Source: an uncultured Rhodanobacter sp. (GTDB lineage: Bacteria; Pseudomonadota; Gammaproteobacteria; Xanthomonadales; Rhodanobacteraceae). From it: DNA of 5,243 nucleotides. The stretch is from NCBI GenBank assembly GCA_903827735.1, contig CAIKJM010000360.1:1-5243 (forward strand). The letters are read 5' to 3'. Below, piece by piece: positions 1-5,243 of the stretch. A model generated the notes under the pieces. The model worked only from the letters and a program-made list of their open reading frames with translations. It was not told where the DNA came from and did not search any database. How positions within the stretch are numbered: position 1 is the stretch's first letter; each line of letters starts with the position of its first letter. A program made the position numbers and the translations under genes.

Positions 1-170
1 CCTTTGCCGGTACCGGCGAGCGCATCCTTGTAGTTGACCGAGGAGTAGGCGACGGCGACCAGCACTTCGCCGGGCGATAGCGCGTCGGCGCCGATGCTTT
101 CGATACCGGCGCGATAGCCGGCATCGTCGTTGTGGATGCGAAACGCGTGAAAGTCGGACAGGTCGGTCAC
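1..170 (-). CDS. YhdH/AcuI-type medium-chain quinone oxidoreductase, N-terminal fragment
   Basis: Only the first 57 codons are in the window; the rest lies beyond base 1. The visible protein begins M(GTG)-TDLSDFHAFRIHNDD and contains SSVNYKDALAGTGKG at about residues 43-57. That matches the N-terminal SSLNYKDALAITGKG block of E. coli YhdH (AcuI), which belongs to the zinc-independent medium-chain dehydrogenase/reductase superfamily. Characterised relatives are NADPH-dependent and reduce acrylyl-CoA to propionyl-CoA, or quinone-like enones; the substrate here cannot be decided from the fragment. The GTG start is chosen because it overlaps the stop of the preceding gene as GTGA and has a GAGGA Shine-Dalgarno six bases upstream. 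No ATG lies in this frame in the visible part. The NADPH-binding Rossmann fold, normally in the C-terminal half, is not visible. Family assignment is fairly sure; exact function is not. Confidence 0.85.
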   Translation of the reverse strand, partial: MTDLSDFHAFRIHNDDAGYRAGIESIGADALSPGEVLVAVAYSSVNYKDALAGTGK

Positions 171-754
171 AGCGCTTCCTCTTTCGGCTTGGACGTATGG
201 ACGTCCGGAACGCGGTTCATCCAGTCGAACAGTTGGCTCATGCTTTCGCCGAACCACACGTTTTCACGCTGGGTAGAACGGACGAAACCTTCGCCGACCA
301 TATGGTCCATCATGCCGCGCAGCGGCGCGTAATAGTCGCGCACGTCGAGAAAGGCGCACGGATAGCTGTGCAGGCCGAGCTGCGACCAGGTCAGCATCTC
401 GAACATTTCGTCCAGCGTGCCAAAGCCGCCGGGCAGGGCGACGAAGGCATCGGACAGTTCAAACATGCGCGTCTTGCGCTGATGCATGGTGTCAACCACC
501 TGCAGTTCGGTCAGGCCGGCGTGCGCGACCTCGCGATCGACCAGCTGGCGCGGGATCACGCCAATCACTTTGCCGCCACCGGCGAGCACCGCATCGGCTA
601 CCACGCCCATCAGGCCGACGTTGCCGCCACCGTAGACCAGGGTTATTTCCCGGCGCGCCATCTCGGCACCGAAAGCGCGAGCCTGCTCGGCGTATTCGGG
701 ATGCTTGCCGCTGCTGGAACCGCAGTAGACGCAGAGCGAAGTCACTTCAGCCAT
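167..754 (-). CDS. LOG family protein (TIGR00730), probable nucleoside 5'-monophosphate phosphoribohydrolase
   Basis: This is a complete 195-residue protein, a normal length for the short LOG (Lonely Guy) family once annotated as lysine decarboxylase-like. It shows CVYCGSSSG (8-16) and the nucleotide-binding loop YGGGNVGLMG (41-50). It also has MHQRK (90-94), with the conserved catalytic arginine at 93, and the signature PGGFGTLDE (108-116), whose final Glu116 is the expected second catalytic residue. Characterised members split the N-glycosidic bond of cytokinin riboside 5'-monophosphates or AMP-type nucleotides, releasing the base and ribose 5-phosphate; they are cytosolic and usually dimeric. 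In a non-plant-associated bacterium the role could be nucleotide salvage or turnover rather than cytokinin activation, and the sequence does not decide. The ATG has GGAGG four bases upstream, a rather short spacing. The gene lies 78 bases after lpdA, and its TGA overlaps the next gene's GTG. Confidence 0.93.
   Translation of the reverse strand: MAEVTSLCVYCGSSSGKHPEYAEQARAFGAEMARREITLVYGGGNVGLMGVVADAVLAGGGKVIGVIPRQLVDREVAHAGLTELQVVDTMHQRKTRMFELSDAFVALPGGFGTLDEMFEMLTWSQLGLHSYPCAFLDVRDYYAPLRGMMDHMVGEGFVRSTQRENVWFGESMSQLFDWMNRVPDVHTSKPKEEAL
176..181 (-). promoter_or_regulatory. Shine-Dalgarno for the GTG-started oxidoreductase
   Basis: The minus strand reads GAGGAA here, inside the last codons of the LOG gene. 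Its GAGGA core (177-181) ends six bases before the GTG at 170-168. The good match and spacing support GTG as the true start and suggest translational coupling with the LOG gene. Confidence 0.7.
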
Positions 755-758
755 GAGG

Positions 759-763
759 CCTCC
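759..763 (-). promoter_or_regulatory. Shine-Dalgarno of the LOG gene
   Basis: GGAGG on the minus strand lies four bases before the ATG at 754-752, a strong match at a slightly short distance. It follows the base of the 769-799 hairpin by five bases, so folding and ribosome binding could influence each other. Confidence 0.65.
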
Positions 764-768
764 ATAAG

Positions 769-799
769 CGCGAAACCCGTCCTTGGGGGACGGGTCGCG
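769..799 (-). other. Stem-loop in the lpdA-LOG spacer; possible weak terminator or attenuator
   Basis: In minus-strand RNA, ACCCGUCC (782-775 and 795-788 are the two arms) pairs perfectly over 8 bp with GGACGGGU around the five-base loop CCCAA. Outside it, CGCG at 799-796 pairs with CGCG at 772-769, leaving a UU bulge at 774-773, for 12 bp in total. A Rho-independent terminator would need a U-run after the stem; only UU follows the inner stem and those bases sit in the bulge. It is therefore better described as a stable intercistronic hairpin that may reduce readthrough from lpdA, mark mRNA processing, or affect initiation of the LOG gene. The rest of the 755-832 spacer holds the LOG Shine-Dalgarno and a six-T run at 813-808 without a good stem before it. 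Confidence 0.6.
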
Positions 800-832
800 A
801 TGCGTGCAAAAAACCAGACATGATCAGCGCGA

Positions 833-2272
833 TCAGTTGCCTTTGTGGATGGCGCGTTTGTCGACCGACAGCGCCGCCTCGTGCACCGCTTCGGACAGGG
901 TCGGGTGGGCGTGGACGATACGCGCCATGTCTTCGGCCGAACCCTTGAACTCCATCGCCACCACGCACTCGGCGATCAGCTCGGAGACGCCCGGGCCGAC
1001 CATATGCACGCCGAGAATGCGGTCGGTTTCGGCGTGGGCGATCATTTTGACCTGACCGATGGCCTCGTTCATCGCCACGGCGCGACCCACGGCGGCAAAC
1101 GGGAAACTGCCGACCTTGTACGGCACGCCTTCTTCCTTGAGCTGCTTTTCGGTCTTGCCGGCCCAGGCGATTTCCGGCTCGGTGTAGATAACCCAGGGAA
1201 TGGTGTCGTAATTGACGTGGCCGGCCTTGCCCGCGATCCACTCGGCAACGGCCATGCCTTCCTCGAAGCCCTTGTGCGCCAGCATCGGGCCGCGCACCGC
1301 ATCGCCGACCGCCCAGACGCCATCGACGCCGGTGTGGCAATGCTCATCGACCACGATGCGGCCGCGCTCGTCGAGCTTGACGCCGCAGTCCTCCGACAGC
1401 AGACCATCGGTATACGCACGACGACCCACGGCAACCAGCAGCTTGTCGACGACCAGGTCATGATCGCCATCTTTGTCGTTATAGGTGATGTGCACTTCGT
1501 TCTTGCTGACCTCGGCCTTGGTCAGCTTGGCACCGAGCTTGATGTCGAGGCCGAGCTTGCCGAATTCCTTGAACGCCACCTTGGCGATATCGGGATCGGC
1601 GGCGCCGAGGAATTCCGGCAACGCCTCCAGCACGGTCACTTCGGCGCCGAGGCGGCGCCACACGCTGCCCAGCTCCAGGCCGATCACGCCGGCGCCGATC
1701 ACGCCCAGGCGCTTCGGCACGGCGTCGAGTTCCAGCGCGCCGGCGTTGTCGATGATGTGCTTGCCGTCGAACTTGGCAAACGGCAGTTCGATCGGCACCG
1801 AGCCCGACGCCAGGATCACATTGGTTGCGCTGATGGTCTGCGTCTGGCCATCGTTGCCGCTGATCTCGACCTCGTTGCCCCCGCTCTTATCACGGCTGAG
1901 CAACTTGCCCTTGCCGAAGTAGCTGGTGATCTTGTTAGCCTTGAACAGCTGCGCCACGCCGCCGGTGAACTGCTTGACGATCTTTTCCTTGCGGCCGATG
2001 AAGGTTTTCAGATCGACCTTGGCATTTTCCACGCTGATGCCGTGCGCGGGCAGGTTGTGCGCCAGGTTGTAGAACTGCTTGGACGAATCGAGCAACGCCT
2101 TCGAGGGAATGCAGCCGACGTTAAGGCAGGTACCACCCAGGGCGGCCTTGCCGTCCTTGCCGGCCCAGGCGTCGACCACGGCGGTCTTCAGACCCAGCTG
2201 CGCGGCGCGGATGGCCGCGTGATAACCGGCCGGGCCGCCGCCGATGACGATGACGTCGAATTTGTCGCTCAT
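833..2272 (-). CDS. lpdA: Dihydrolipoamide dehydrogenase (E3)
   Basis: This 479-residue flavoprotein reoxidises the dihydrolipoyl group of E2 and passes electrons through a redox disulfide and FAD to NAD+. The FAD-binding glycine loop is GGGPAGYHAA (11-20). The active disulfide is Cys49/Cys54 in GGTCLNVGCIPSK. The NAD-binding Rossmann loop is GVIGAGVIGLE (190-200), and the second FAD contact motif is AVGDAVRGPMLAH (321-333). The dimerisation domain carries the catalytic pair His456 and Glu461 in HPTLSE. Length is typical and no N-terminal lipoyl domain is present. The short GKDGKAALGG stretch before the disulfide, absent from E. coli Lpd, matches the Azotobacter/Pseudomonas/Xanthomonas E3 type. 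Its place directly after sucB argues for service in the 2-oxoglutarate complex, although E3 may be shared with pyruvate dehydrogenase or the glycine cleavage system. The ATG is preceded by AAGGAA at 8 bases. Confidence 0.98.
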   Translation of the reverse strand: MSDKFDVIVIGGGPAGYHAAIRAAQLGLKTAVVDAWAGKDGKAALGGTCLNVGCIPSKALLDSSKQFYNLAHNLPAHGISVENAKVDLKTFIGRKEKIVKQFTGGVAQLFKANKITSYFGKGKLLSRDKSGGNEVEISGNDGQTQTISATNVILASGSVPIELPFAKFDGKHIIDNAGALELDAVPKRLGVIGAGVIGLELGSVWRRLGAEVTVLEALPEFLGAADPDIAKVAFKEFGKLGLDIKLGAKLTKAEVSKNEVHITYNDKDGDHDLVVDKLLVAVGRRAYTDGLLSEDCGVKLDERGRIVVDEHCHTGVDGVWAVGDAVRGPMLAHKGFEEGMAVAEWIAGKAGHVNYDTIPWVIYTEPEIAWAGKTEKQLKEEGVPYKVGSFPFAAVGRAVAMNEAIGQVKMIAHAETDRILGVHMVGPGVSELIAECVVAMEFKGSAEDMARIVHAHPTLSEAVHEAALSVDKRAIHKGN

Positions 2273-2279
2273 GGTTCGA

Positions 2280-2292
2280 GTTCCTTGGGAAC
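2280..2292 (-). promoter_or_regulatory. lpdA Shine-Dalgarno inside a small hairpin
   Basis: The lpdA ribosome-binding site AAGGAA (2286-2281 on the minus strand) lies eight bases before the ATG. It falls in the loop and 3' arm of a 5-bp inverted repeat, GUUCC-CAA-GGAAC, in the mRNA. The pairing is exact but short with a three-base loop, so it may only mildly limit ribosome access. The Shine-Dalgarno call is fairly secure; a regulatory role for the hairpin is speculative. Confidence 0.5.
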
Positions 2293-2299
2293 GTGTCGT

Positions 2300-2314
2300 G
2301 CCGTTGATGACGGC
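2300..2314 (-). other. Small stem-loop in the lpdA leader
   Basis: GCCGU-CAUCA-ACGGC can form a 5-bp stem with a five-base loop in minus-strand RNA, 27 bases before the lpdA start. No U-run follows on the minus strand. On the plus strand the stem is followed by GTTTTATTAG, which resembles a short terminator, but no plus-strand gene is present for it to serve. It may be chance. Confidence 0.3.
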
Positions 2315-2381
2315 GTTTTATTAGTCGTTCAAGAGATGAGGGTCGACTAGCGAGGGCGCAACCCCGAAAGCTTTTGCCGAT

Positions 2382-2411
2382 GGCGAGAGTGCCCATTCTC
2401 GGACCCTCGCC
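2382..2411 (-). other. Stem-loop in the sucB-lpdA spacer
   Basis: In minus-strand RNA, GGCGAGGGU (2411-2403) pairs with ACUCUCGCC (2390-2382) over 9 bp, including one G-U pair, around a 12-base loop. In plus-strand RNA the same position would be an A-C mismatch, so the fold suits the transcribed strand better. No U-tract follows, so it is unlikely to be a Rho-independent terminator. A neighbouring copy of GGCGAGT just upstream, and GCGAGGG at 2350-2356 facing CCCTCGC at 2404-2410, give alternative pairings and a repeat-like look. The remainder of the 168-base spacer (2273-2440) holds the lpdA leader hairpins; I see no gene in it. Confidence 0.5.
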
Positions 2412-2440
2412 ACTCGCCGCTGTCTTTGATCGCCAGGCAG

Positions 2441-3664
2441 TTACAGACCCAGCAGCATCCGCTGCGGATTCTCAAGCTGATCCTTGATGTCGACCAGGAA
2501 TAGCACCGCATCCTTGCCGTCGATGATGCGATGGTCGTAGGAGATGGCGATGTACATCATCGGCGCGACGATGACCTGGCCGTTCTCGACGATCGCGCGG
2601 TCCTTGATCGTGTGCATGCCCAGAATCGCGCTCTGCGGTGGGTTGACGATCGGCGTGGAAAGCAGCGAACCGAAGGTTCCACCGTTGGTGATGGTGAACG
2701 TGCCGCCCTGCAGGTCGTCCAGGCCCAGCTTGCCGTCGCGGGCCTTCTTGGCGTAGTCCGCAATGCCCTGTTCGATATCGGCGAAGCCCATGTTCTGCAC
2801 GTCGCGCAGCACCGGCGTGACCAGCCCCTTTTCGGTCGACACCGCAATCGAGATGTCCTGGTAACCGTGATAGATGATGTCGTTGCCGTCGACCGAGGCG
2901 TTGACGATCGGGCGACGCTTCAACGCCTCGGCCGCGGCCTTGACGAAGAAGCTCATGAAACCGAGCTTGATGCCGTGGGTCTTCTGGAACTGCTCGCCCA
3001 GCGACTTGCGCATCTTGGTGACTTCGGCCAGGTTCACCTCGTTGAACGAGGTCAGCATGGCAATCGAGTTCTTCGACTGCATCAGGCGCTCGGCGATCTT
3101 GGCGCGCATGCGGGTCATCGGCACGCGCTCTTCCGGACGCGAACCCGGTGTCGGCTTGGCCGCCTGTGTCGCCGCCTTGGAAGAACCGCCATCCTTGCTG
3201 TAATTGACAAGGTCTTCCTTGGTCACGCGGCCATCGCGACCGGTGCCTTCGACCTTGGAGGCGTCGATCTTCTGTTCGGTCGCCACGCGCAGGCCGGCCG
3301 GCGACAGATCCTCGTTGCCCTTGCCAGATGCCTTTTCGGCCTTGGGCGCTTCGGACTTGGCTGCGGCGACAGGCGCCGGCTTCTCGTCTTTGGCGTCTGC
3401 CTTCGGTTCTTCTTTGGCTGCTGCCGCGCCTTCCTCGATGATCGCGATGATCTGTTCGCTGTTCACCGTGTCGCCGACTTCGTGTTTGATTTCCTTCAGG
3501 ACGCCATCGACCGGGGAAGGAACTTCCAGCACCACCTTGTCGGTTTCGAGATCGACCAGGTTCTCGTCGCGCTTCACTGCGTCGCCGGCTTTCTTATGCC
3601 AGGTGGCGATGGTGGCGTCGGAGACCGACTCGGGCAGAACGGGGACTTTGACTTCGATCGACAT
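2441..3664 (-). CDS. sucB: Dihydrolipoyllysine-residue succinyltransferase (E2 of 2-oxoglutarate dehydrogenase)
   Basis: This 407-residue E2 core protein transfers the succinyl group from its lipoyl arm to CoA, making succinyl-CoA. Domains in order: a single lipoyl domain (about 2-78) with lipoyl-lysine Lys43 in ETDKVVLEV; an Ala/Lys/Glu/Pro-rich flexible linker (about 79-116); the peripheral subunit-binding domain (about 119-155, DLSPAGLRV to KEDLVNY) that holds E1 or E3; a second short linker; and the catalytic domain (about 179-407). The catalytic motif SYDHRIIDGKDA places the active-site His378 and Asp382. One lipoyl domain and this length match E. coli SucB (about 405 residues) and separate it from the usually longer pyruvate E2. 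The ATG has AGGA six bases upstream. The gene lies 61 bases after sucA and 168 bases before lpdA, the classic E1-E2-E3 order. Confidence 0.98.
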   Translation of the reverse strand: MSIEVKVPVLPESVSDATIATWHKKAGDAVKRDENLVDLETDKVVLEVPSPVDGVLKEIKHEVGDTVNSEQIIAIIEEGAAAAKEEPKADAKDEKPAPVAAAKSEAPKAEKASGKGNEDLSPAGLRVATEQKIDASKVEGTGRDGRVTKEDLVNYSKDGGSSKAATQAAKPTPGSRPEERVPMTRMRAKIAERLMQSKNSIAMLTSFNEVNLAEVTKMRKSLGEQFQKTHGIKLGFMSFFVKAAAEALKRRPIVNASVDGNDIIYHGYQDISIAVSTEKGLVTPVLRDVQNMGFADIEQGIADYAKKARDGKLGLDDLQGGTFTITNGGTFGSLLSTPIVNPPQSAILGMHTIKDRAIVENGQVIVAPMMYIAISYDHRIIDGKDAVLFLVDIKDQLENPQRMLLGL

Positions 3665-3670
3665 GGGAAA

Positions 3671-3674
3671 TCCT
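3671..3674 (-). promoter_or_regulatory. Shine-Dalgarno of sucB
   Basis: AGGA on the minus strand ends six bases before the sucB ATG. The match is modest. It lies eight bases downstream of the strong 3683-3700 hairpin, leaving the site itself unpaired. Confidence 0.55.
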
Positions 3675-3682
3675 AGGTTTTA

Positions 3683-3700
3683 GCGCTCGTGGACGAGCGC
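3683..3700 (-). other. Strong stem-loop in the sucA-sucB spacer
   Basis: GCGCUCG-UCCA-CGAGCGC forms a perfect 7-bp GC-rich stem with a four-base loop in minus-strand RNA; the inverted repeat is exact for 8 bp if the loop is counted as two bases. UAAAACC follows rather than a U-tract, so it is not a canonical terminator. It stands just upstream of the sucB ribosome-binding site and could act in intercistronic processing or mRNA stability. The rest of the 61-base spacer holds a possible 14-codon ORF (3724-3680) but no clear promoter. Confidence 0.6.
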
Positions 3701-3725
3701 GAAGGTCATAAAGCGGCCAAACATT

Positions 3726-5243
3726 TTATTCTACCGAGTGATCCGTGCCGACCGGCGCTACGAGCGCCTGCTCGACCAGTGCAGCCTGTTCGGCAACGTG
3801 GGTGTTGAGGTGGCCGGCGGCGGGCGCCGCGGAGCGGGCGCGCCCTGCGTACGACAGGCTGTGCTTGCTGCTGACGCAGGCCTGCAGGTGATGACGGATC
3901 TGGAACCAGGCGCCCTGGTTCATCGGTTCTTCCTGGCACCAGAACACTTCCTTGGCCGCAGGGTATTTCTCAAGTTCAGCCGTCACCTCGGCACGCGGGA
4001 AGGGGTACAGCTGCTCGACGCGGACGATGGCGACGTCCTTCAGCTCGCGCTTTTCGGATTCTTCCAGCAGGTCGTAATACACCTTGCCGGAGCACAGCAC
4101 GACGCGCTTCACCTTCTTCGGCGGCAATTCGCGGTGCTCGCCGATCACCAGCTGGAAACTGCCGTTGGCCAGTTCGTCCAGGCTGGAGACGGCCAGCTTG
4201 TGACGCAGCAGCGATTTGGGCGTCATCACGATCAGCGGCTTGCGCACCGGGCGCAGCATCTGGCGGCGGATCATGTGGAAATCCTGCGCTGGCGTGGTCG
4301 GCACGCAGACCTGCATGTTTTCCATCGCGCACAGCTGCAGGAAACGCTCCAGACGCGCGGAGGAATGCTCCGGGCCCTGGCCTTCATAGCCGTGCGGCAA
4401 CAGCAGCACTAGCCCGCTCAGACGATTCCACTTCGCTTCGCCGGAACTGATGAACTGGTCGATGACGACCTGCGCGCCGTTGGCGAAATCGCCGAACTGC
4501 GCTTCCCAGATATTGAGCGTGTCCGGATCGGTGGTGGAGTGGCCGTATTCAAAGGCCATGACCGCTTCTTCGCTGAGCAGCGAATCGATCACTTCAACGT
4601 CGGCGTCTTCGCGCACGGTGGCCAGCGGCAGATAGGTATGGCCGTCTTTCTGGTCATGCAGCACGGCATGGCGATGGAAGAACGTGCCGCGCCCGGAATC
4701 CTGGCCGACCATGCGCAGGTCATGGCCGCCGTCGATCAGCGTGGCGTAAGCCAGGTTTTCGGCAAAGCCCCAGTCGGCCGCCTGCTCGCCAGCGGCCATC
4801 TTGCGGCGGTCGTCGTAGATCTTGGCGACGCGCGCCTGCAGCGTGAGATCGGCGGGCAGGGTGAGGATCTGGTTGGCCAGCTCCTGCAGCTTTTTCTTCG
4901 GCACCGTGGTGTCGGCCGGCGTTGACAGCTTGCCACCGACGAAGCGTGCCCAGTCGACCGGGCGATCGCGGTTGGGTGACGGATCGAGGTCTGCCATCGG
5001 CGCGCCGGCTTCGAGACGATCGCGGTAGGCTTCGAACTGCTTCTGCGGCTCGCCTTCGGCGAGCACGCCTTCCTTCACCAGCTTCTGCGCATACAGATCG
5101 CGGGTGGTCGGACGCTTGCGGATGATCTGATACATCACCGGCTGCGTTGCCGACGGCTCATCGGCTTCGTTATGACCGTGGCGGCGGTAGCAGACCAGGT
5201 CGATGACGACGTCCTTGCGGAACGTCTTGCGGAATTCGTAGGC
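3726..5243 (-). CDS. sucA: 2-oxoglutarate dehydrogenase E1 component, C-terminal part
   Basis: The reading frame is open from the window edge to TAA at 3728-3726, giving 505 residues of a protein that is normally about 930-950, so the start and N-terminal half lie outside. E1 decarboxylates 2-oxoglutarate with thiamine diphosphate and reductively succinylates the lipoyl group of SucB. Fragment residues 19-35 (CYRRHGHNEADEPSATQ) are a hallmark of SucA. GQDSGRGTFFHRHA (180-193) is the conserved substrate-site histidine loop, SEEAVMAFEYGH (224-235) belongs to the pyrimidine-binding domain, and PHGYEGQGPEHSSAR (283-297) and WCQEEPMNQGAW (435-446) are further E1o blocks. The similarity to E. coli SucA continues to the YAGR motif near the end; the last ten or so residues form a short divergent tail. 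An internal GTG at 5138 is not the start, since conserved E1 sequence continues upstream. The gene heads the sucA-sucB-lpdA cluster. Confidence 0.98.
   Translation of the reverse strand, partial: AYEFRKTFRKDVVIDLVCYRRHGHNEADEPSATQPVMYQIIRKRPTTRDLYAQKLVKEGVLAEGEPQKQFEAYRDRLEAGAPMADLDPSPNRDRPVDWARFVGGKLSTPADTTVPKKKLQELANQILTLPADLTLQARVAKIYDDRRKMAAGEQAADWGFAENLAYATLIDGGHDLRMVGQDSGRGTFFHRHAVLHDQKDGHTYLPLATVREDADVEVIDSLLSEEAVMAFEYGHSTTDPDTLNIWEAQFGDFANGAQVVIDQFISSGEAKWNRLSGLVLLLPHGYEGQGPEHSSARLERFLQLCAMENMQVCVPTTPAQDFHMIRRQMLRPVRKPLIVMTPKSLLRHKLAVSSLDELANGSFQLVIGEHRELPPKKVKRVVLCSGKVYYDLLEESEKRELKDVAIVRVEQLYPFPRAEVTAELEKYPAAKEVFWCQEEPMNQGAWFQIRHHLQACVSSKHSLSYAGRARSAAPAAGHLNTHVAEQAALVEQALVAPVGTDHSVE

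Noticed and set aside
197..823. A 208-codon open frame on the plus strand opposite the LOG gene
   Set aside because: It overlaps the complete LOG gene, lacks any recognised motif, and has His/Ala-rich shadow composition.
808..835. A Rho-independent terminator formed by the TGATC/GATCA repeat at the lpdA stop and the six-T run at 813-808
   Set aside because: The stem is only 5 bp and seven bases separate it from the T-run, so it does not have terminator geometry.
2310..2345. A promoter for lpdA around TCGACC and TAATAA on the minus strand
   Set aside because: The spacing is near 17 bases, but the -10 element matches only about half the consensus and the key bases are absent. This is no better than chance.
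845..2350. A 501-codon open frame on the plus strand opposite lpdA
   Set aside because: It mirrors the lpdA coding frame in GC-rich DNA. The predicted product is a low-complexity His/Asp/Gly/Arg-rich chain with no recognisable domain, whereas the minus strand encodes a textbook E3.
2531..3676. A 381-codon open frame on the plus strand opposite sucB
   Set aside because: Another antisense shadow of a strong coding frame, with an Arg/Leu/Asp/Val-rich composition and no family motif.
3738..4412. A 224-codon open frame on the plus strand opposite sucA
   Set aside because: It lies wholly within conserved sucA coding sequence and shows no recognisable protein family.
5136..5138. GTG at 5138 as the start of the sucA product
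   Set aside because: The same frame continues to the window edge with conserved E1 sequence, including CYRRHGHNEADEPSATQP, so this codon is an internal valine.

Overview
The window is GC-rich bacterial DNA, and every supported gene lies on the minus strand, so transcription runs from base 5243 toward base 1. In that order it holds: the C-terminal half of sucA (2-oxoglutarate dehydrogenase E1, cut by the window edge), complete sucB (dihydrolipoyl succinyltransferase, E2), complete lpdA (dihydrolipoamide dehydrogenase, E3), a complete LOG-family phosphoribohydrolase gene, and the first 57 codons of a YhdH/AcuI-type medium-chain oxidoreductase, which runs off the window at base 1.

The order sucA-sucB-lpdA, the E. 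coli-like E1 and E2 sequences, and an E3 of the Azotobacter/Pseudomonas/Xanthomonas type (with a short GKDGKAALGG insertion before the redox disulfide) point to a gammaproteobacterium. From remembered sequences, the Xanthomonadales (Xanthomonadaceae or Rhodanobacteraceae) fit best. This placement is inferred and was not searched.

The first three products assemble into the 2-oxoglutarate dehydrogenase complex of the TCA cycle. E1 decarboxylates 2-oxoglutarate on thiamine diphosphate and reductively succinylates the E2 lipoyl group. E2 passes the succinyl group to CoA, and E3 reoxidises the dihydrolipoyl group with FAD and NAD+. The last two genes are not part of the complex. They are coupled to each other by a 4-base stop/start overlap and follow lpdA by 78 bases, so they may be co-transcribed with it.

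The spacers are 61 bases (sucA-sucB), 168 bases (sucB-lpdA) and 78 bases (lpdA-LOG). Each contains a stem-loop that can form in the minus-strand mRNA, and none has a convincing downstream U-tract. This is the main structure the genes do not explain, and it could mark processing, stability or attenuation sites that set E1:E2:E3 and downstream expression. No stretch over 300 bases lacks a gene. I see no RNA gene, mobile element, CRISPR array or phage feature. The window is mostly ordinary core metabolism, and I found no convincing undescribed system.
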